From assembly GCA_013397455.1 (NCBI GenBank), contig VYZB01000278.1, forward strand, positions 594,914 to 658,913: a stretch of 64,000 bases of DNA, in the 5' to 3' direction. This DNA comes from Crotophaga sulcirostris (Eukaryota; Chordata; Aves; Cuculiformes; Crotophagidae). The notes under the pieces were generated by a model, which was not told the DNA's origin, ran no database searches, and saw nothing but the letters and a program-made list of their open reading frames with translations. Shown piece after piece: positions 14,917 to 42,552 of this stretch (position 1 is its first letter; each line of letters begins with the position of its first letter). Made by a program: the position numbers and the translations under genes.

Positions 14917-15879
14917 TAGCTTTTCAGTCTAGAAATAAGCTCACATTCTAAACACATACTACCAAAAATGATAATGAAACTGCATTTTAAAGATACAACT
15001 GACTTTTGAGTGAGCAGCCATAGTTTAGGGACATTTGTTTCAGCTTTAAAATTTGATTTTTACCACACTCATTTTGATTTTGAACATGAATAGTGATCCC
15101 TGCCATTCTCCTGGGTCACGCTGTGAACACAAACGTGGTCACCAGCTACTTTTTCTCCTTCTGAACCCCATTTTCAGCATTCCTTGTGCATTGTGTGCCC
15201 TCTTCTTTACGATAAGAAATGCCAGCTTGCATCTCGCTACTCTACGCAGGCACAAAAGGTTGTCTGAGGCTTGAACGAGAGTGCCTTGGAGGGGTAGGAT
15301 TAACTTCATAGCGTGTTAGCTGTCCCCTAAGCCATCGTGTCAGCTGTTGATTTATATTTTGAAACAATCAAAATAACAACAATTGACAAAATAAATTAAG
15401 ATACTGCTTAGTATTTCAACTTCTGAAAAGTCTCTTAGTATATTAGGTCCACTAATTTTGCTTAAGTCATGATTGAATTGCCTTTTTAAAATACCATGGA
15501 ATCACATTTTTAATCTTCTTGAACTTCATTCATTTGATGATTAAATTAGGACTTTGTTTACATGTGTAATAGTTTAATACAGTAGCAGAAAGTCTAAGGA
15601 TAAAAAACCCACTCTTTAAAAGTTAAATAGATTTTATCTGTTTCATAGGAACATTTCAGAAATCTTATTTTACATCCGTTTTAATTTTAGATACTGTACA
15701 TATTTAACGACTTTCTAATTTACACAATTTTTGTTTCGTTGTCAAAACATTTAATTGTATCATGTCTTGAAGGTGTAAAGCTGTCAAATAAATCAGAGGC
15801 TCAGCATAAACATTTGGTGAATTGCTTTGGCCTACCATACTGTAGTTGTTACTGGGCAGTTAGTGGAACTTTTTTAAAG

Positions 15880-17040
15880 CATTTACTCAGCAGGTACAGG
15901 ACAACAGTGGTACAATGAATTGCTGATTGCTTGTAAAACAGCAGGTAGTAATGCCCTCGCTCTTTGTAATTCTGCTTTGTGAAATAAAGTGGCAAGATAG
16001 CGTGGCAGAGAAAGCCAGTGTGCGGGCGAGTGTTTGCTGCCTAAGGGGCTGCTGGAGATTGCCAGTCCTGATTCCAAAAACAAATGTAAAATTGTCGCCG
16101 TTTCCCGTCGCACAAAACCCGAAGTTCCCACCGCTAGAGGGAACGAACTGCGTTCACGCTTGGGAAAAAAGTGGCAGCGTGGGCATGAAAAATAGAAAAT
16201 GCAAAGACTGGATTTCTTTTAGAAAGCCTTAATAGTTATATTTTAAAAAAAACAAAATAAAAAACAACCAACAAAAAAACAAACCCAAACTCAATCCAAA
16301 CCAAACCAACAAACCAACAACTTGCAGGTGTCTTTAAAATGTTTAAACTTCATATTAAAAGAGAGAAGTCTTTTTTTTTTTTTTTTAACCAATATTTTGT
16401 TCTGGTGTTAATACAAACTACAGGCTCCCCAAAGTGGGGTTTGGATGAAGTAAATTAGTTCTCCTTTGAAGCTTTTCTTGTCTCCCCCTTTCAGAATGAA
16501 TGGGGAGGCCCTTGAATGAAAGCTGCTTTTCATTAGCGCCACCACATACCTATTTGAAAGGAAGAGCTCTTTTAGCACATACAAACACTGGAGTAAAGGA
16601 AAGCTTCCTTTTTCTACCAGAAGACCATCGGCTAAACAGCTCCTAGCTTCTCTTTCCAGTCAGGTGGTTTCCAATCAGAGTTAATTACTCCCGTCATTTA
16701 TTCCAATCGCCCTCTCGGCGCGGCCGGCCGCGCTCTGACACGGGGTGGCATCGTTTGAAGCCGCTTGGGTTTGAAAGCCACTGCAGGGTACTTGAGGCTC
16801 ATTAGCGAGGCCTCTCCCTGCCTGGCTCTGGATATGCTCCCTGATTAACTCCCTGTGCGCCGCCGCCGCCCCCTCCCCTTCTCCGGCGCCAGTTAACCCC
16901 TGCCTCGCTGCTTGCCTTTTGCTTGCGCAAGGGAAGAGGCGGCTCGGTACCAGCCAGGGCGAGCTCCTGCCCGCCAACGGGTGGGGACCGCGGCCCTCCC
17001 GGGAGACGCGAGTGGCACCCCCGGCATGCAGAAGGATGCC
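15880..17040. promoter_or_regulatory. CpG-rich island inside the LRBA intron
   Basis: CpG dinucleotides are rare elsewhere in the intron but cluster here, most densely at 16715-16745 (CGGCGCGGCCGGCCGCG) and 16857-17030 (GCCGCCGCCGCCCCCTCC, ACCGCGGCCCTCCCGGGAG). A weaker CpG-bearing part lies at about 15990-16180, separated by an A/C-rich low-complexity run. The block also contains ATTAGCG, GATTAACT and similar homeodomain-type words. Islands of this type are normally promoters or developmental enhancers. No protein frame with family resemblance starts here on either strand. It may be an unannotated non-coding promoter or a regulatory element of a nearby gene; the direction of transcription cannot be told. 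Confidence 0.55.
16236..16323 (+). repeat. G-free A/C-rich low-complexity run
   Basis: There are 88 bases without a single G, mostly AAAC, CAAC and CCAAA words with a few T. A T16 run follows at 16371-16386. It separates the two CpG-bearing parts of the island. Confidence 0.85.
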
Positions 17041-17041
17041 G

Positions 17042-17571
17042 CTTTTTCCTTTTTTTTTTTCTTTTTTTTTTCTTTTTTTTTCTTTTTTTTCCTTTTTTTT
17101 TCCTTTTTTTTCCTTTTTTNNNNNNNNNNNNNNNNNNNNNNNNNNNNNNNNNNNNNNNNNNNNNNNNNNNNNNNNNNNNNNNNNNNNNNNNNNNNNNNNN
17201 NNNNNNNNNNNNNNNNNNNNNNNNNNNNNNNNNNNNNNNNNNNNNNNNNNNNNNNNNNNNNNNNNNNNNNNNNNNNNNNNNNNNNNNNNNNNNNNNNNNN
17301 NNNNNNNNNNNNNNNNNNNNNNNNNNNNNNNNNNNNNNNNNNNNNNNNNNNNNNNNNNNNNNNNNNNNNNNNNNNNNNNNNNNNNNNNNNNNNNNNNNNN
17401 NNNNNNNNNNNNNNNNNNNNNNNNNNNNNNNNNNNNNNNNNNNNNNNNNNNNNNNNNNNNNNNNNNNNNNNNNNNNNNNNNNNNNNNTTCCCTTTTTTCT
17501 TTTTTTCTTTTTTTTCTTTTTTCTTTTTCCTTTTTTCTTTTTTCTTTTTTCTTTTTTTTTCTTTTTTTTTT
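17042..17571 (+). repeat. Long homopyrimidine (CT5-9)n tract interrupted by the assembly gap
   Basis: Every known base from 17042 to 17119 and from 17488 to 17571 is C or T, as runs of five to twelve T separated by one to three C. The 368 N between them very likely cover more of the same repeat. Open frames reported across it on both strands (Lys/Glu-rich or Phe-rich) are artefacts of the repeat. A further T14 plus CC run follows at 17666-17685. Confidence 0.95.
17120..17487. other. Assembly gap (368 N)
   Basis: Unsequenced bases flanked on both sides by the same pyrimidine repeat, so the gap is most simply a failure to read through that repeat. The true length may differ from 368. Confidence 1.
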
Positions 17572-20500
17572 ATCTTGCAAGGACTGGGCTGGCCACGGCA
17601 GCAATTTTCTGCATGGCTCCTGGTCTGCGCTTTGGGATTAAAACCGATTGCAAGCCTGATGCACCTTTTTTTTTTTTTTCCTTTCCAATGCCACAAAAAG
17701 GTTTCATTGCTATTCAACACACCTGACGTAAAATAAAAGAAGGGTGCCAAATTGAAGGGTAGAATTGAAAATACCTCAGGTATTGAAAATACTCCCCAGA
17801 CTGATTAAAACCAGTGTGAATTTCCCTTGTGCTTTGTCATGGGGTTAACTCCAGACTTGGGTTATGGAGATCGCACTAGGTATCTAATCCACTTGCAGAA
17901 GCGACTCTTGTGTGATTGTGATGGTGAGGAACTATAGGGACCTTCAGCGTTCCAGGTAAATCCGTTCCTTGCAGCTCTGAACAACCCTGACTTGGAGACA
18001 AGGACTTAATAGCATCCTTGTGCTTATCTTACTCGGGGTAAGAAAGCTCTCATGCTGCAGGTATGGGATTTTATTTTAGACTAGTTGGTTTTATTAGAGT
18101 GTTAATTGATTAAAACCTTGTAATTTGGGTGTTGCTACTTAAAAACACTGCGTACCATCATATTGTTTTTGCAGGGGTTGTGGTTTTTTAAAACTTGGGT
18201 TTTTTTCTGTTCTGTCATAGATAGGTGATTGCTTGTTTGCCCTGTAAAGAGCAAGAGCTGTCTGTGGAAATTCAGCCTCTGAATTAAATGGTTATTTGGA
18301 AGATGAGAGTTAAATACTGTATTATTGCAGTATATTTTTGTTGTATTTCTAAATGTTGGTGGGTTTTAGGCTATCATCTGTGAAGAAAAACGTATATTGT
18401 TGGTATAAGGGAAAATTCTAGGGGTTTCTAGCATCTTGTAGCTGGAAATAATTAATTCATTCAAATGTTAATAACTGATCGTATGCGTTTTTCAGCATAC
18501 AACCTCTAAATGTTAATAGTATTCATCTCCTAGGCCCTTCCCACTCACACAGTTCATGGCAGAGTAATACAAAGGTTATGAAAAGTTTGCTCTCACTGGC
18601 TACAGAATGTCTGTTGCACTTGGAGGTGTTTACGCCTTGATTTCCTGAGCATGCTCAATATACTCAATATATCGCTTGTCTTTCTGTGTACAGCTGTCGT
18701 GGTGGAAATTTGAAGCAGTTTTAGAGAAGGAAATAGAATGTAAAAGAAATTAAACTATCTGTAAGAAAGCATTATGAGCAAAACTAGTTGAAACTCAACA
18801 CACAATGCATGATGAAATTAGAATAAAACAAGATTTTTCTTTTTCTAAGGATGGACATTTTAAGAAGTAATTTACAAATACAGCACATTTTCAATTTGAT
18901 CGCTTTCAAACCTTGAACCTGCCTTCTAAGAGCTCTTTGGTTTGTTACAAATTCCAGTACTAGTCCAACTACTTCCGGAGAATGGGAGATAGCTGTGGAC
19001 ATCCACTGGGACCGGACATTACAAACGGTCAAGACCAGGGCAGTGTCCTCCTTAATCAGGAGACAGTGAAAGCACTTATCTTAGGTTATTTGATAGAAGT
19101 TGAGCCATCCTGAGCACCGGTTTGTCTAGATCCAGACTTCCTGGTAGCCTGCTTAGCGAATATGCCAGAACAAGATGTTAAATGAGAAACTGCTGTGTTT
19201 GGGCACGTTTGCAAAGAGCGTTTCATTTTCCAAATAATATCTTCCACAAATCTGATTTTTTTCTGAAACGCTGAATGTAGAAGCTGATAATGTCCTTGAT
19301 GTACAAATGCTCCCTTTCTCTGTCATTGTTAAAGTCAAATAATGATTATCCTGTGTCATTCTAGTTTAATACTAACATTAAGGAGTTTGGTATCCTTGCC
19401 AAACATACCTTGTATTGTTATCCTAAGCAACCACTCAGAATGTCCTTATAAAAGATCAGGACTCACTATTCATAATCATCACAAGGAAGCAAATTCCATG
19501 CTTATCTATGTGTGCTAGCCCCAGAGGGGGCTACACATTTGTGCCATGTAATGATATAGTACTGCTTCCTATTTTTGTAACTGTTTGATTTATTCATATG
19601 TGATACCTAATTGCCTTTATAAATCTTGCGTTCTGTTCTCCAAAAGCTCTTGAATGCTTCCTATTCTGTGAATTAGCAGACAAGTCAAATGACAAGACCG
19701 AAATGCTGACTCTGCCTCACTTGCATCTAAACTGTGTTTTAAATTTTAAATTCCTTGACCTTTTGTTGTACCATTTCATAATCTTAAGCAAATTTTTCTA
19801 GAACAATTTTTTTCCCAGAACTGGCTTCAAAGACAAATTAGATTAGTCTCTACAACTCTTCTAAGATGTTTGCGTGTGCTGTTCACAGTGATTTGAAGAC
19901 CATGTGTTTGCAACCATTTCTGTCTCCTCTTACATGCATACTAATACTTGTTGATCATCACAGTTCTTGTGAATTGCATACACAACTGACACATCAAAGC
20001 ACAGTATAAATGCTGCAAGCTGTTGAAACAGAGTGCAAAAATAAAGCAACAGTTGACTTCTAGAGCTTACGGAGTAAATCAGAAGGAAGAAATGTATGAG
20101 CAGTTTAGATGTAAAATACTTAAAAAAAATCACTAGTTTCTGCAAGTTTGAAGAATATTGTGCTATTTTTAATCAGGCAATATGCATAGACTTTAATTTG
20201 AAGATTAAATGGCATGGTAGTACTCAGCCTAATACTTAATAAGAAAGCTGTTTCAAGTGTAGTTTTGTCTGTGTCCACATAAACCTTTTTTTCAGTTTTT
20301 ATCATGTAAGTTCAGTTCATGTTTCAGGCATTTTCTTACACTTCATGACCTTTACTGCAATCACTGTTTCACCATACCTTATATTACAATTATGTTAGCT
20401 ATGTATTCACACAGTAGTAGGTAAGCAAAAGTCCCTCCACTGGGCAAGGATACTCTAATCATACTACTTTCCTGAATTTTAGCATTTGGCCTGTTTCTAG

Positions 20501-23500
20501 CTTCAGTGAAAAAGCTTGTTCAACCTCAAAGGCAAGCAATTTTGCCTAATTTAAAGTTTTGTAGTGTATGTTTTGCACCTCTTTCTTAATGGGAAAGGAT
20601 TTGTAATATTAGAAGGTGAATCGCTGTTTACCATGACAGATACCCCTTGGGAAGTATGTAGTGCTCTGACCTTTCAGTTTGTCTTTGGCTAAGAATTGAC
20701 ATTCGAAGCAACTGTGATCATGTTGACAGCACTCGAGGAGATGCCACACAGTAGTCCCTCAGCTAGAAGTCTGCAAGTCAGCCATACGTTGGAAGCAGTA
20801 AACCTACATTAACCTTCTGAGAGGAAAGAGATGTTTGCTTGGCAGCACAGGATGCCAACATGATTACACAGCTTCACTGCCAGCCTGGTCAGCTCGATCA
20901 GTACACAACACTGCATTGAGATATGCAGTCATATCTTGTGGCATTTTGGTGTTTGGTCATTTTTTTTTTTTCTTCACATAAAACTTCATTTAGACTAATT
21001 TGACTGAGCCAACTGTCTTGTCAGCTGTGTGGTTAACAGCCTGTGCTTCCATGGGTAATAGGTTCCAGATCTGGGTTGTCGATCTTCATGCAAACAAGTG
21101 CTGGAGGAACTGGGAGAGGAATTGCTGAATTTCAGGGAGGAGGGAGCTTCCTGTCTCTTTTTGGTGCTGTGTGGGAGGATTTTCAAAAGGGATTTTCAGT
21201 CACTGTCTTGGCCTCAGGATGTTGCTGACTCTCCTGGAGGAGAGAATTCTCTAACAATGTAGCAGACATTTTAAACATGTACAAAAATTGCAGGAGAGGT
21301 AGAGAGGTGGAAATCGTGGAGAAATCAGCACATCTCTTGGTGTTATAAATACTTACTTTTAGTCATATTTTTTGTAACAAATGGTTGTGGTTTAACTGGT
21401 TGGTGGCTAAATCTTCTGTTTGCCTCTGGGGAAGGACAAATGCAAGCCATATACATTGATATTATCACAATTATGAATAACGATAACCATTTGTGTGATT
21501 CCACAACTGTAATTAATTATGGCTTTTATATATAATTTTTCAGGTAAGAGAATTCCATAAAGACCTCTTGATAATTTTTTGTTCCTATCACAATTCTTCT
21601 GTATATTTTCTACCTCCAATTGTGAAGAAATTGAACAATTAGGGAGGGGCCATTCTTGGTACGCCTTTGGGAAAGCGTCTGTTGGTTTTTGGAGCCCGTT
21701 GGCTGAGACAGATTTTGCCCACTCTTTTTTTCAGTGGGGAAGTTAGCATTGTCACAACCTTGATTGGTGGAATATGTGAACAAGTGAGGTAAAACAACAT
21801 GTGAATTTTAGTTCATTAACTGTTGAATGCTGGTGTGCATGCTCAAGGAGAAGGATATACCAGTTACAGGCACTGTGGGAAAATCAGCCCTTCTTCAGCA
21901 TGTGACATTGTAACTACGTTGCTTTAGACTGGTGTTGCCTTAGTTTAACCTGTTTTTAATTTCTCTACAGTATAGTGTTATCTCTGGACGTCTATATCTT
22001 TAAGTCTAGCTCTCTAAATATTCTTACAGCCATACGCTTGTGTCTTCTTCTAATGGGTAACTTTGGAGATCCTGCAAGCCGGGATGCTTTACTTCATCTT
22101 TCTAAGTTGTTTCACTATGAAGGCATGGAATTGCTCACAGACTAAAGATAAACATCTGTGTAAATGTTTTCACTGTCAACCTCTAAGGTAGATGTCTAAA
22201 TTTTGAAACTTAACAACAAAAATGCAACATTTAGTTTGTTTATCTATGTACTGTTCATGGTAAAATGTAGCAATTTTGTCTTAAAATATTACTCTCAAAT
22301 TTGCAGATTATCATGCATATACTAAGAAATATTTTATAAGGTTTATCACTGCCCTTTATGGAAAGAGCAAAAAATACACCAAGGCAAGTTATCATAGTCA
22401 CCGAAATCTTTTATTCCTGGCACCTAATGACAGACATCTCAGTTGAGATTAAAGCCAAATTTCAAAGGAAATGTAGCTTTCATTTTATAAAATACGTAAC
22501 AGCTGTTTGTCTTGGCCATTTAAACTACAAAATAACAGTTGTAGACTGAATATAGAAATCACCAAAAGATGCAAAAGTGCTTGAGATTTTTAGCTAAACA
22601 CATTACTATTTCACTCTTATTTTGATTATAATTACATAAATTCAGATAGGAGTTTGAGTCATTAGGTTGCAGAATATTTTTCTTTGTTCACATGCTGCTT
22701 CTGCACAATATACCTTGCCACAAAATTCTGTTTCACGAAGTTACACTATTACACAATCTTTTCTTTTGTCATTACTTAGTACATTACTGTAAAACACAGA
22801 GTAATAGAAGGAGCAGAGGAAGGGAAGTTTAACTTTCAGAGGTCTCCTGTGTCTGAGATTCTTCTCAGATCCTTGATATCCTTTGTTCTGTAAGATCAGT
22901 CATCTTCAGTAAAGCATCTGAGTTAAATCTTTTTACTAAGACTACGTTTTCCAGAGTTGTTTTTCTATTTTGTACTGCTGGTGGTAACCAAGTATAGAAA
23001 CAAAGTAAAATGCTAACTTTGATTATAACAGTAATGAAGAATACATTGACAGTACACTTCTGGAGCACACACACACAAAAAGAAAAACGAGATAATTCTT
23101 ATAAGCTGTAAAGCGATTGCTCACTTTCAGAAGTATTTCAGGTTTAAAACAAATTGCAAAGTGCAGTACATAAAATGATATGCATTTGCTTGGAACAGTA
23201 ATTTAGCAAGCTAGAAATCACCAGTTGTAAACATTTTTGATGTTGCTTTCATCCTTTTGAAATTTGTATTACCTTATGGAGAACTTGAGTTTTTTCCTTA
23301 GTACGTCTGCTGTCCTCTTCCTGCTGATATCTTCAAGGCAGGCTTGAGTTCAGTATCTTTCTAAGTTTTTATACTTATTCTTTTCTCAGATGCCTACCCG
23401 TGTGATCAAATGGCGTTGCTGGTGAAAGTGTAATTTAGTTTTAAATACTAGTGGTTACTGAGAAACCTTAAAAGATAAAGCCAGCAGTTCAAGAGTTAAT

Positions 23501-26500
23501 ATGTTATTAGGAGGACAGGAAATCTGGCAACTATTGCAGAAACTAGACCTAATGGTGCACACAAACAATTTGTCAGTCTTGGTAAATGTGAATAGCTTTC
23601 TGCAAAGTGGCTGCTTTTGCTTTGTTTGAACAGCCTAAACTTTTCATTTTTGGACTTTAAATCTTAGAAGTGAAATGTGATCCACATATTGAATCAAAAT
23701 CATTTAATTCAAAACATATTTTGATTGGAACAAGGCTGACATGGAAAGCAACTCTAGAATAAAAAAAAAAGTTGAAAGGACTTTCTATCATATATTTAGC
23801 AGGAAAATTTGAAACAGTTCTAATTAGGCTGAAAAAACCAGCCTTCTTCATTGTAACGTACAAAGGTCGTATATCAGTGTTAAGGCAGCATTACCAACTT
23901 GTGTCTGAAAGCCTGCACATGCAAACATAATTCCAGTTGTTTGGTTTTGTTGGTTTTGTGATTTTTTAAATGCACATACTTCCAAGGCAGAGTACATACT
24001 TAGTTTAAAGTGGTTAACTGATACTGCAGTTATGTCTGTGCTTTGTCATGTTCAAGAACAGTATTTTTCACGTCAATATTGTGTTTGTGCTAAAAATGTG
24101 TGCAATCCTAATTCATGCTTTTCTGTTCATACATAAATGTTTTTCACATGAAATGAAAAAAAAAGACTCAATTATTTTGTTTCAAAGGGACTTCCTTACT
24201 TCAAAGAGGAATTAAAATATTTAGTCCATTAAAGGTAATAGGCAATTATTTGTACCTGAAGTTTGTAATTTCTTACTTCTTGATGTAGCATATTCCTGGT
24301 GGGTTGTTTTGTTGGTTTTGTTTTTTCTTTTTTTTTTTCTTAACTTGTATGAATAGGAAAGATTATTCATGTTTGAGAAACAGTTTTGGTTTCTTATCAG
24401 AGTTTCTATTTTCATTTTAAATATATAAACTACACTTTGTATAGGTTGGACTTCTTTTCTGTCTTTCAGATAAGAGTTACACGCATGCTTTATGCTGTGT
24501 TTCAAGATTACTTTGCTTTAATCATTTTAGGAATAAGGCAAGAAAATCTGGGGCCTATTGCTGAATAGCTTGAGTATGAATAAATATCTATGCTGGTGAA
24601 AAGAAATGCAGTTAATCTTTTAATCTTATTTCAGCATTGGAACATCCCAGTATGTATTCATTTCTAATAGACACCGTTTCATATGCTATATGTCATTACA
24701 TAATTGAAACCAGAAAGAAAAAGAAAAGGCAGAAGCCAGTAGTAGGCACTTCAAAGATACAAAACTTGATTCCAGGCATATAAAATTGTTTGGGAGAGTA
24801 TATTGCAATAAATGGTTAGAATGTTTATACTGGAAAAAGGAAAAATTTTTCCCGACCTGCTGGTTTGATATTTTTGTTGTTCCTATCATGATTTACCAAA
24901 TCATTTGTATCAGTATTAGACTGATACTAGTCTTCAGTTGCTCTCAGGAAGTCATTCTCCATTCATTCCATTCAGAAAACAGGGCAGAAAAAGATGCACA
25001 TAAAATAATTATTTTCAGAATTGTTCATGAAGGATTAATTTTGATTGCACATATGCAGTGATGTCAGATTGTACATTAAAAAATATTTATGAATAAACTA
25101 AAATTTCCTTCTAAGCTTCGATTTGTTGGTGTGTCTGAAGTGTTTCTGCCTTGGGAATGGATAAATGAAAGTTACTAATAGGTGTTTGTGTTTGACATCT
25201 GTATACTGTACTTTTTAGCATATCTCAAGTGTTTTATTCTCTGCCTAATAGATCTCATTAAAGAAACAGATATCAGCCCCAAGACAGTTTGTCAAAGTTA
25301 ATATGAGTCCCCGTGGACAGAATTGACAATTTGTGTGTGGCTTCACATGACGCGCTCTTCCTGGTCTTGTTTGATCCTTTAACAATGGGGCATTAGTCAG
25401 TGATTTATTTTACAATAACTCAATAGGATTGGATATCACTGTATTATGTTGGGCATTTTAGAGGATTTTCTTGTTTTGCACATTTTCCTCAGAGCACACA
25501 GTAAATGATGTACTGGGTCTGCTGTGGGAGCGCTAACAATTGATTGGTTTGCTTTAAGAGCAGCATGGGAAGGATGTTAGTATCCCATCCTTGCATGCTG
25601 TATTTAACTTGAGTCTTAATGAGCACTGGCTGTCCTAGATGCTTAAGTAATCCTAAATGCTTAGCATTTGATACCCTTGGTTTAGTTTTGAAAGAGGTGA
25701 ATGCTAACAGTAACATTTTATTTTTAAAACCCTCCTTTTAAGAACTGAACAGTTATGCAAATTGGAATTTTTTAACTTCTTAGATGTTTTTTTTTCTTTT
25801 TATTAAGGAGTACCCATACTTACATGGTGTATAGCAGTGTAGCTGTGAAGTATATCATTGTGTTGTTTTCCTTGAAAGTCTACTTTATTTTTTAATCATT
25901 ATACAAACTGTTAAGTATTGTTCCTCCATTGACTGTGTCATAGCATAAGCGCTTCCCTCCAACTGAGAGTTTAACTGTGAACCTGAAATGACAGACAAGC
26001 TTATTTAGCCTTTGAATTTGTGTACTATATTTGGTATATCCTTCAGGGCCCTGGGGACTGATGCTGACTATAGTCATTTTTCATTTAGCCCTTTTATTTG
26101 TGATTTGGCAAATAAGAAGGATGATTTAAAATGTCTTAATAAAGACAAGAAATGAAAAAAAATTATCTGCTTTTGAATCTGTATAAACGACAGGTGTAAA
26201 ATAATTTTAAACTTGAAAAAAGAGAAGTAAATTCAGGATGACTCCCAACCATTCCATGAAAAGGTGAAGGATGTGTTTAGTTTTGCTTTTTTAAGAAAAA
26301 GTCAGATTTATGTATCTGGTAATCTAAGGAGATTGCAGAGTCATATCCCTTTAGTTATTCATGTCCAAGTGCTTTGTGAGGGTAGCACGACCTATTGCAA
26401 ATCTGGGTTTTGAAGAAAAGGGAAATAAGAACACTCTCTGCACACACTAAATATATATGTATATGAAGTCACAAGTTTGAAACACAAGGTTTCCTGACAT

Positions 26501-26889
26501 TAAATAGTTATAATGATAACAATAAGTATATTCTGGGGTTAATTTTTTTAGCAAGATAGCGAGAAAATTAATTCCTATCATTGTCATTAGCTGAGCCCTG
26601 TAGAATTTTATGGCTGCACATTGTAGTATTATGGACACTCATGAGACTTCTGACTGGTTTTATCTTATTAAACAATTTTGAAATCATTAATTTTTAATTG
26701 GCCCGCTTGTGGTTTTTTATAGTTTTAATTGTGTGTCTGTTTCTAAATGTTGTGGTTTTTTTAATTTAAAAAAAAAAAAGAAAAAAGTAAGCAAGAAAAA
26801 GTCCTGTCTAAGCATATGTGTTGTAAGGTATTTCCATATGACCATCCAAAGAGATACTAAATTGTGTAGTAATTCATTTTAAAGAATGC

Positions 26890-27300
26890 TTTCAGCAATT
26901 CAGTAGCTGAGAATCCTAATAAAAATAATAATAAAAAAAGAATGATATGATGTTGAAGATATGTACAGGTCTTTTGTTGATTGAAAGTTCTAATTAAGTG
27001 AATCAAGGAAAATTAACTGAAATTAGCTGTCAGAAAGTCACATTTAAATGAGTGATGATCTGGTGTGGCAGTAAACATTTAAATGATATAAATTGCCATT
27101 TAAGTGTATGGTTTAATGTTTGTCATGCATTAATATGACATGAGACTGCAGTGACAATCAAGCAGCTTGCTCTAATTTGAACATATTTAGGGCTTTTGTG
27201 TGGAGTGCACCACACAAATTAAGACAATTGCTGTTTTTATGTGTCAATTTAAATGTTGTTTTCAGGCATCGGTTAATGAAACAAACCCATCATTTTTGTG
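26890..27300. promoter_or_regulatory. Candidate conserved non-coding element with repeated ATTTAAATG
   Basis: Three exact ATTTAAATG words (27042-27050, 27077-27085, 27247-27255) and a near copy CATTTAAGTG (27097-27106) fall within 215 bases. Other homeodomain-type words accompany them (CTAATTAAGTG, TGCATTAATATGACAT, CTCTAATTTG). It lies less than 1 kb upstream of the first LRBA exon in the window and has no coding potential. Vertebrate developmental enhancers often look like this. There is no alignment evidence here. Confidence 0.4.
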
Positions 27301-28086
27301 TGCAAATTGCAGAGTGATTTCCTTGGTTTTCAGATTAATTTTAACTTCCTCTGCTCAAAATTAGGAATTTCCTTTACAAGGAAAATGTCATTCGTTTCCT
27401 TAGATGAAAAGAATATCAGACTTGGTTATGTTGTTTCATTTACTCATTCAAATAAGAAATATATCGAATCCTCTGTATAAAACAGAGAAACCAAATCTTG
27501 CTAGTGATTTAATCTAGATAAATTAACTCTTTAGATGGCAATGATTTTTAAGTTATCTTTTAATATATTCGTGCTGTATCTAATACTGTTATTGAGAGAT
27601 TCATTATTTTTTGGATGCTCTTGTCTTGGGGATTGGATTGTAACTGGATAACATGTTCAGGAAAGTGGTTTAATCGTTCAGCATAGTATGGTTTCTGTAT
27701 CGGTTTATGTAAAAGCTATATCAAAAATGCATAAAAGAAATAGCAAGTTGATATTCCAACATGTTAAATAATTTTACCCTAGCATTAGTTCCGTTTCCCC
27801 AAGTCTATCAGTCTTCTCGTTATCAGAATTGTATTATCCTGCTGTTGTTATTCACTGTGCAGATCACACAGAAAAACAAAATTTCATCTTCAGAGCTCGT
27901 AAAAACATAGCCTGCCTGTCAATAAATGCATAAATGATTTCCACTTACTGCCTTTATTCTTATTCCCACTATCACAGTTTAAAAAGCAGAGTGGGAAGTA
28001 GTGCAGGGCTTAAGACTCAGGCATCTATTACAAGGCTCACCTTTTTTTGGGGGTAGGATGTCAAAAAATGCTTCTTCTACTACTGA

Positions 28087-42462
<14,376 letters not shown>

Positions 42463-42552
42463 GCTGTTGAAGCTCAAATACGAAGTTTTGGACAGACCCC
42501 TTCTCAACTGCTCATAGAACCACATCCTCCAAGAAGTTCTGCCATGCAGGTG
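42463..42552 (+). CDS. LRBA: LRBA exon (window exon 2): end of BEACH domain
   Basis: This short exon has 90 nt (30 codons), phase 0 at both ends. The acceptor is TTTTCCAG ending at 42462 and the donor is GTAAGT from 42553. The peptide runs AVEAQIRSFGQTPSQLL and then IEPHPPRSSAMQV. The motif I..FGQTP.QL is the conserved terminal signature of BEACH domains, and the EPHPPR segment follows it in both LRBA and NBEA. The arginine in IRSFGQ fits LRBA as I recall it; NBEA has IQNFGQ. It lies about 14 kb downstream of the previous exon and joins it in frame (…ILRE/AVEAQ…). Confidence 0.95.

Noticed and set aside
16681..17750. Several 240-307-codon frames on both strands across the gap
   Set aside because: Their length comes from the unsequenced N run and the pyrimidine repeat, which gives Lys/Glu-rich or Phe-rich peptides. 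There is no protein signal.
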